Shown here one piece after another: positions 59,729 to 64,000 of a DNA stretch of 64,000 bases (positions within the stretch are counted from its first letter, which is position 1; each line of letters starts with the position of its first letter). A model generated the notes under the pieces. It saw only the letters and a list, made by a program, of their open reading frames with translations, ran no database searches and had not been told where the DNA came from. The position numbers and the translations under genes are program-made. Source of the DNA: Flavobacterium saliperosum (GTDB taxonomy: Bacteria; Bacteroidota; Bacteroidia; Flavobacteriales; Flavobacteriaceae); contig NZ_FMTY01000003.1 of NCBI RefSeq assembly GCF_900100625.1, forward strand, positions 255,424 to 319,423. Direction: 5' to 3'.

Positions 59729-60151
59729 GGCTTCAAATTTTAAAAGCGGTGCCATTCTTGCCCTGTTCAGTTGCAAGCTGTTTCCGTTTAGGTTGTAATT
59801 GTCAACCGTTTGCATCAGTTTCAGGAACTGGGTTTCCGTTTCCATATCGGCACAGGCCATCATGGTTCCCATCATTTTGGAAAAAGCAATCCGGTTTCCG
59901 TCTGTAAGTTCATAATTTCCACCAAACCCGTTACAACCACTGTGTCCGTTGATTCGGTCTTCGTTTGTGTCGAGATAAACATAAATGTCTTTTCCGTTTT
60001 GGGAAGAGGGGATGGGTTTTCCCATCATTTCAACTAAAATCCATTTTGTGCCTTTAAGCGGACTTTCGGTTGCAGATTGCTGATTTAGCTTGGTTTTACA
60101 ACCTGAAAGTGTCAATAGTGTTAGAACAAGTAACGCGGTTATCTTTTTCAT
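59717..60151 (-). CDS. META domain lipoprotein
   Basis: The 144-residue protein has a lipoprotein signal (lipobox LSGC, C18) and one META domain (about 28-138): GTKWILVEMMGKPIP, INGHSGCNGFGGNYEL and a MMGTMMACADME stretch. Its relative HslJ of E. coli is a heat-induced periplasmic protein; the family's role is unclear. The residues after C18 (KTKLN) do not match the surface-export signal, so it may face the periplasm. Confidence 0.88.
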   Translation of the reverse strand: MKKITALLVLTLLTLSGCKTKLNQQSATESPLKGTKWILVEMMGKPIPSSQNGKDIYVYLDTNEDRINGHSGCNGFGGNYELTDGNRIAFSKMMGTMMACADMETETQFLKLMQTVDNYNLNGNSLQLNRARMAPLLKFEAEKK

Positions 60152-60190
60152 GGTAAGATGTTTTTTTGTTGTAATAAAGGTACCAAAAAA

Positions 60191-60694
60191 TTACAACAGA
60201 AAACCATAGGCCAATCGGAGCGATATCTGTCCGGTATTGAAATCACTGTAATTTTCATAACGCAAACTAACATCGATATGTTTGGTGGCTACTCCAATTC
60301 CGGGTGCCCATAAAAAGGAGTTGCCCAATTCTTTTGTTGTTCCGAAGGCACCACCGGCTTCCCCTAACACGTAAAACTGATTGCCTAAAAAAGCCTTGAA
60401 ACCCAATTTGGCAGGAAGGAATCCGCCATCATCACCAGGGCTGAACAAGTGGGTATATCCTGTAGTTACTGCCAGAGATGTTTTTCGGGTTAAATCGTAT
60501 TGCAAACGGCCATCGGCACCCAAACTGAAATTGTAAGTATCGTTGGTGGGAATACCGCCGTTTAGTCCGTATCCGATACGCCAGTGGTGTAAGTATTCGG
60601 GTTGCGAGTTTGATTCCTGAGCTTTTACATTGGTCGTAAATAACAGTCCTGTTGTTAAAGTAAAAAGTACTAAAAGTCCGTTTACATTTTTCAT
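60191..60694 (-). CDS. Outer-membrane beta-barrel-like protein
   Basis: The 167-residue protein has a signal peptide (cleavage after about residue 25, NVKAQ) and alternating strands (HHWRIGYGLNGGIP, RLQYDLTRKTSLAVTTGYTH, KAFLGNQFYVLGEAGG, HIDVSLRYENYS) ending in a phenylalanine/leucine-terminated strand. This matches an 8-stranded outer-membrane protein of the OmpW/OmpA-barrel type. No specific family is recognised. It follows a 39-nt gap upstream of the META gene. Confidence 0.75.
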   Translation of the reverse strand: MKNVNGLLVLFTLTTGLLFTTNVKAQESNSQPEYLHHWRIGYGLNGGIPTNDTYNFSLGADGRLQYDLTRKTSLAVTTGYTHLFSPGDDGGFLPAKLGFKAFLGNQFYVLGEAGGAFGTTKELGNSFLWAPGIGVATKHIDVSLRYENYSDFNTGQISLRLAYGFLL

Positions 60695-60897
60695 ATTAAA
60701 ATAGATTTAAGGGTAATTATTGTGTAGTAAAACAAGGAATTCGGGGTTTTGTTTTGATGAAAATGATAAACTTCTGTTAAAAAGTCATAAAGAGTCTTAA
60801 TGGATTTGTGTAATATGCTGGTTGTGAAATAATTGTAAAAACATCGAAAAACACTTAAATTTTCAATTTTCAATACAATTCCCCAAAATCTAGTGCT

Positions 60898-60905
60898 TAC
60901 CTTTG
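60898..60905 (+). promoter_or_regulatory. -7 box upstream of the MATE gene
   Basis: TACCTTTG matches TAnnTTTG and lies 16 nt before the start codon. No -33 TTG is clear. Confidence 0.45.
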
Positions 60906-60921
60906 CCCAAAATTTGCAAAA

Positions 60922-62307
60922 ATGCGTTTGTCAGCCTATACCAAAGAGTTCTCTTATAATTTAAAACTGGCCTATCCGATCATTCTCGGGATGTTGGGAC
61001 ATACCTTAGTGGGTATAGTCGATAACATTATGGTGGGTAAATTGGGTCCGACCGAATTGGCAGCAGCGTCATTGGCAAACAGTTTCGTGTTCATTGCCAT
61101 GTCCATCGGAATAGGATTTTCAACGGCCATTACGCCTTTGGTAGCGGAAGCTGATGGTGAAAAAAATGTGGATAAAGAGCGAACCATTTTCCATCACGGA
61201 TTAATATTGTGTACCTTTTTGGGTGTTTTCCTTTTCCTGGCGATTTACTTTTCGAAACCCTTGATTGTGTATATGGGGCAACCCGAAGCTGTAGTGGAAA
61301 TGGCAAAACCGTTTTTGGATATTGTGGCGTTCTCCTTAATTCCGCTCATTATTTTTCAGGGGTACAAGCAATTTGCCGACGGGAAATCGGAGACAAAAGT
61401 GGCGATGTGGGCGAACTTACTTTGCAACGTAGTACACATTTTGTTAAATATAGTGCTGATTTACGGTCTTTGGTTTTTTCCGAAATTAGGCATGTTGGGT
61501 GCGGCATACGGTACCGTGATTTCCCGTTTCGTAATGCTGATTTTTATTCATTTCTCCTTAAAACACAAGGAACGATTTCAGACGTATTTCGAGCAGTTTT
61601 CGTTTAAGGAATTGCAAAAAGATATCGTAAATAAAATTGTGAATCTTGGTTTGCCATCTTCGATGCAGATGTTTTTCGAAGTGGCGCTTTTCACCGGTGC
61701 CGTTTGGCTTTCCGGTGTTATTGGCACGACCAGTCAGGCAGCAAATCAGATAGCATTGAGCTTGGCTACGTTTACGTTTATGTTCGTATCCGGTTTCGGA
61801 GTGGCGGGAATGGTGCGTGTTGGGAATTTCAAAGGATCGCAGGATTTTATCGGTTTGCGTATTGTGGCCCGTTCCATATTCCTATTGGCCATTAGTATTC
61901 AGGTCGTTTTTGCCCTGATTTTCGTGGTTTTCCACCAATATTTACCCGAATTGTTCATGAATGCCGAAAATTTATCGCAATTAAAAGACAATACCGAAGT
62001 AATTTCAATCGCGTCCCAACTAATTATCATCGCCGCTATTTTCCAGATTTCCGATGGGGTGCAAGTGGTGGTTTTAGGCGCACTTCGCGGTTTGCAGGAT
62101 GTGAAAATACCCATGTATATTACCTTCATTTCCTATTGGATTATCGGTTTCCCGATTTCAATTTACCTGGGATTGTATACCGATTTGAAAGCAGTCGGCA
62201 TCTGGATCGGACTTTTAGCCGGATTAACGGCAGCCGCAATATTTTTGTATCTTCGTTTCAATCATTTGACACGCCAATTAATTTTAAATAATCATACCAA
62301 TAAATAA
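60922..62307 (+). CDS. MATE family multidrug efflux transporter
   Basis: The 461-residue inner-membrane protein has twelve helices in two six-helix halves, with the NorM-type opening (YPIILGMLGHTLVGIVDNIMVG) and MATE motifs such as GATRS-like turn replaced by LADGKSETKVAMWA after helix 4. MATE pumps export cationic drugs in exchange for Na+ or H+. The substrate is unknown. A small acidic gene follows 6 nt later on the same strand. Confidence 0.92.
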   Translation: MRLSAYTKEFSYNLKLAYPIILGMLGHTLVGIVDNIMVGKLGPTELAAASLANSFVFIAMSIGIGFSTAITPLVAEADGEKNVDKERTIFHHGLILCTFLGVFLFLAIYFSKPLIVYMGQPEAVVEMAKPFLDIVAFSLIPLIIFQGYKQFADGKSETKVAMWANLLCNVVHILLNIVLIYGLWFFPKLGMLGAAYGTVISRFVMLIFIHFSLKHKERFQTYFEQFSFKELQKDIVNKIVNLGLPSSMQMFFEVALFTGAVWLSGVIGTTSQAANQIALSLATFTFMFVSGFGVAGMVRVGNFKGSQDFIGLRIVARSIFLLAISIQVVFALIFVVFHQYLPELFMNAENLSQLKDNTEVISIASQLIIIAAIFQISDGVQVVVLGALRGLQDVKIPMYITFISYWIIGFPISIYLGLYTDLKAVGIWIGLLAGLTAAAIFLYLRFNHLTRQLILNNHTNK

Positions 62308-62313
62308 AAGCAT

Positions 62314-62541
62314 ATGGAATTACCAAAATTTGTATTAGCAGACAACACCGATTTTCCGGAAGATATTTTCATCATTCACTTGGACTACCCAAGATTCATT
62401 ATCAATTTAAAAGATGATGAAGTGGAATTTTTAGAAGAGCTGGATGAAGAAGAGGAAGAGGAAATCGAAGCCGAAATGGAAAAACTAATCAACCTGGCAG
62501 GTGAATTTTACGACAGGGAGATGAAACTTTACGAAGAGTAA
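62314..62541 (+). CDS. Small acidic conserved hypothetical protein
   Basis: The 75-residue protein is very acidic in its centre (ELDEEEEEEIEAEME) and begins ELPKFVLADNTDFPEDIFII, a short beta-hairpin-like start. No signal or membrane helix is present. Its tight linkage to the MATE gene (6 nt) and normal codon use suggest a real gene. I do not recognise a function. Confidence 0.7.
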   Translation: MELPKFVLADNTDFPEDIFIIHLDYPRFIINLKDDEVEFLEELDEEEEEEIEAEMEKLINLAGEFYDREMKLYEE

Positions 62542-62542
62542 T

Positions 62543-62605
62543 CAGAGGGCAGGTTTCAGATAGCAGTTAGCAGACTTTTACTGAGAAATTGCATTCTGCG
62601 TTCTC
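62543..62605. repeat. CAG-type heptad repeat between convergent genes
   Basis: Five clear 7-nt CAG units (CAGAGGG, CAGGTTT, CAGATAG, CAGTTAG, CAGACTT) are followed by weaker ones up to about 62605. The tract separates the stop codons of the acidic-protein gene and meaB. Confidence 0.75.
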
Positions 62606-62611
62606 CCAACA

Positions 62612-63697
62612 CTATTTAAAATAGGCATTCAAAAGCAACTGAGCGGCGGCAAACGGTGAAATTTCATTGTTTTGCACCGCTTTTTTAGTTTCTTCCAACA
62701 GTTTCTGGATTTCCTGATGGTTGTAGAAATTCAGTTTCAACTGCTCGTTGATGGTTTCCAGCATCCAGTATTGGCTCTGTTCTTTTCGTTTTTTATCGAA
62801 ATATCCGTTTTCTTTGGTTAGTGTGAAATAGTCGGTAATCGTTTCCCATACCTCTGAAATCCCTTCATTGGTCAAAGCACTGCAGGTAGTCGCTTTCGGA
62901 GACCAACCGGAATTCTTCAATGGGAACAAATGCAAAGCACGGTTGAAATCGACTTTCGCCAATCGGGCCCGTTTGATGTTATCGCCATCGGCTTTATTGA
63001 TTACAATCGCATCCGCCATTTCCATGATACCGCGTTTGATGCCCTGTAATTCATCTCCGGCTCCGGCTAAATTCAGCAGTAAAAAGAAATCGACCATACT
63101 GTGAACGGCCGTTTCACTCTGACCCACACCCACGGTTTCAATCAGAATTGTATCAAATCCACAAGCTTCACATAAAATAATCGCTTCTCGGGTTTTTCGC
63201 GCCACACCACCCAAACTTTCCCCGGAGGCACTCGGACGGATATAGGCATTTTCATCTTTTACCAATTCTTCCATACGGGTTTTATCACCCAAAATACTGC
63301 CGTGGGAAATCGAACTGCTCGGATCTACCGCCAAAACAGCCACTTTCTTTCCGATGGACGTCAGGTATTTTCCAAAGGCTTCAATAAACGTACTTTTTCC
63401 AACCCCGGGAACTCCTGTAATCCCAATCCGCAACGAATTATTCGCGTAAGGCAAACACCCTTTGATGACTTCATTCGCTTTTTCCAGATGGGTGGCACTG
63501 GTGCTTTCCACCAAAGTAATGGCACGACTCAATGCTACTTTGTCGCCTTTCAGAATGTTGGAAATCAATTCCTCGGCGGAAGGTTGTTTTCTCCGGAACT
63601 GCTGAATGTGTTCCACAGACGTAGCGCTAATGCTGTCCGGTTGTTCAATACCGTCATTTTCTTTTAAGGCTGATGGATGTGATTTTTTCTGTGCCAC
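62612..63697 (-). CDS. meaB: Methylmalonyl-CoA mutase-associated GTPase MeaB
   Basis: MeaB is the G3E GTPase that protects methylmalonyl-CoA mutase and gates its cofactor loading. The 361-residue protein has the P-loop GITGVPGVGKST (about 92-103), DPSSSISHGSILGDKTRM, ETVGVGQSE and INKADGDN. The N-terminal arm (residues 1-45) and C-terminal dimerisation helices are present. It lies about 15 kb from mutAB but is functionally linked. An inverted repeat lies 31 nt upstream of its start. Confidence 0.96.
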   Translation of the reverse strand: MAQKKSHPSALKENDGIEQPDSISATSVEHIQQFRRKQPSAEELISNILKGDKVALSRAITLVESTSATHLEKANEVIKGCLPYANNSLRIGITGVPGVGKSTFIEAFGKYLTSIGKKVAVLAVDPSSSISHGSILGDKTRMEELVKDENAYIRPSASGESLGGVARKTREAIILCEACGFDTILIETVGVGQSETAVHSMVDFFLLLNLAGAGDELQGIKRGIMEMADAIVINKADGDNIKRARLAKVDFNRALHLFPLKNSGWSPKATTCSALTNEGISEVWETITDYFTLTKENGYFDKKRKEQSQYWMLETINEQLKLNFYNHQEIQKLLEETKKAVQNNEISPFAAAQLLLNAYFK

Positions 63698-63728
63698 AGG
63701 AATGAATTAGTGCAGTAAAAATAAGGAA

Positions 63729-63770
63729 AAAGTGCACAATGTTCAAGGATATTCAAACATTGTGCACTTT
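63729..63770. promoter_or_regulatory. 15-bp perfect inverted repeat upstream of meaB
   Basis: The arms AAAGTGCACAATGTT (63729-63743) and AACATTGTGCACTTT (63756-63770) are perfect complements around a 12-nt loop. It lies in the divergent spacer, 31 nt from the meaB start and about 190 nt from the next gene. It could be an operator or an RNA hairpin. No T tract follows, so a terminator is unlikely. Confidence 0.6.
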
Positions 63771-63956
63771 CGATATGTGAATTGCTGTGCTTTTTGTCAT
63801 TATCTAGTATAGATTTTAAATCCGTGAAAATCCGCGTTGCTTGCATCCGTGTCATCCGCGTTCCAAAAAAACAATAGTCTTAATCAAATGCTAAAGTTGA
63901 ATAAAATCGGGGCTTAAAAATGAAATAGTAGTAATTTTGTCTCGCTTTAAACCACT

Positions 63957-64000
63957 ATGGAAAACATTTTACTTATTTTCGTCTGCATGCTTTTGGGTTT
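63957..64000 (+). CDS. Probable AEC family transporter, N-terminal fragment
   Basis: Only the first 14 codons are in the window (MENILLIFVCMLLG), a strongly hydrophobic start that fits the first helix of a membrane transporter, and by likeness to flavobacterial AEC (auxin-efflux-carrier-like) proteins. A TAATTTTG box at 63932-63939 lies 17 nt upstream. The identity is a guess from the short start only. Confidence 0.4.
   Translation, partial: MENILLIFVCMLLG

Overview
The window looks like a chromosome segment of a flavobacterium (Bacteroidota, Flavobacteriaceae, probably Flavobacterium or a close relative). The reasons are type IX secretion (T9SS) C-terminal sorting domains on three secreted proteins, TAnnTTTG promoters with no Shine-Dalgarno sequences, a lipoprotein with the Ser-acidic surface-export signal after its cysteine, split methylmalonyl-CoA mutase genes, and low to moderate GC. 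Almost all of it is housekeeping and core-envelope DNA. I see no prophage, transposase, integrase, CRISPR array or rRNA operon. There is one tRNA (Pro, UGG).

Layout. 1-838: the end of an RND efflux pump gene with a PII-like and a DUF2892 gene. 936-4357: surface lipoprotein, ffh, folD, acetyltransferase. 4389-8033: a tight minus-strand operon of an uncharacterised lipoprotein, a radical SAM enzyme and a di-iron hydroxylase, the best candidate here for an undescribed pathway. 8253-15519: rRNA pseudouridine synthase, a T9SS-exported subtilase, hydrolase, zinc-ribbon-like protein plus Nif3, lpxK and purine nucleoside phosphorylase. 15506-23634: hybrid sensor kinase, gapA, lipA, nhaA, TonB, ECF sigma factor and glycosyltransferase. 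23725-34462: PaiB-like protein, murB, rhodanese-thioredoxin lipoprotein, recF, TPR protein, ribH, mutL, two rhomboid proteases, a nuclease-fold protein and WbqC. 34530-39349: lepB, dapB, a DUF5683 protein, parB and parA, all on the minus strand. 39550-48992: reductase, SRPBCC protein, aminotransferase, methyltransferase, methylmalonyl-CoA mutase (two subunits), ftsB/divIC, udk and a metal-binding protein. 48993-49752: a repeat-rich, gene-poor stretch with tRNA-Pro. 49753-64000: trxB, P1 peptidase, T9SS adhesin-like and RCC1 proteins, ABC-F ATPase, PPK2, MATE pump, meaB and the start of a probable AEC transporter.

How genes work together. mutA, mutB and the distant meaB form the methylmalonyl-CoA/succinyl-CoA system. 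parAB share a strand with lepB and dapB, linking segregation and envelope genes. mutL is followed by two rhomboids and an EEP-fold protein.

The most unexpected signal is in the spacers. At eight intergenic locations (eleven tracts) I see degenerate tandem repeats with a strict 7-nt period. Six of these tracts run up to or within about 10 nt of a start codon, always as a pyrimidine-rich version (NTTCTAA-like) on the coding strand; others use CAG/CTG heptads in 3' or mid-spacer positions. Separately, a ~98-bp dispersed element occurs twice (42293-42390 and 58638-58736), both times between divergent genes. The 48993-49515 spacer carries a ~93-nt foldable element, a (GTT)19 microsatellite and a 36-bp perfect direct repeat.
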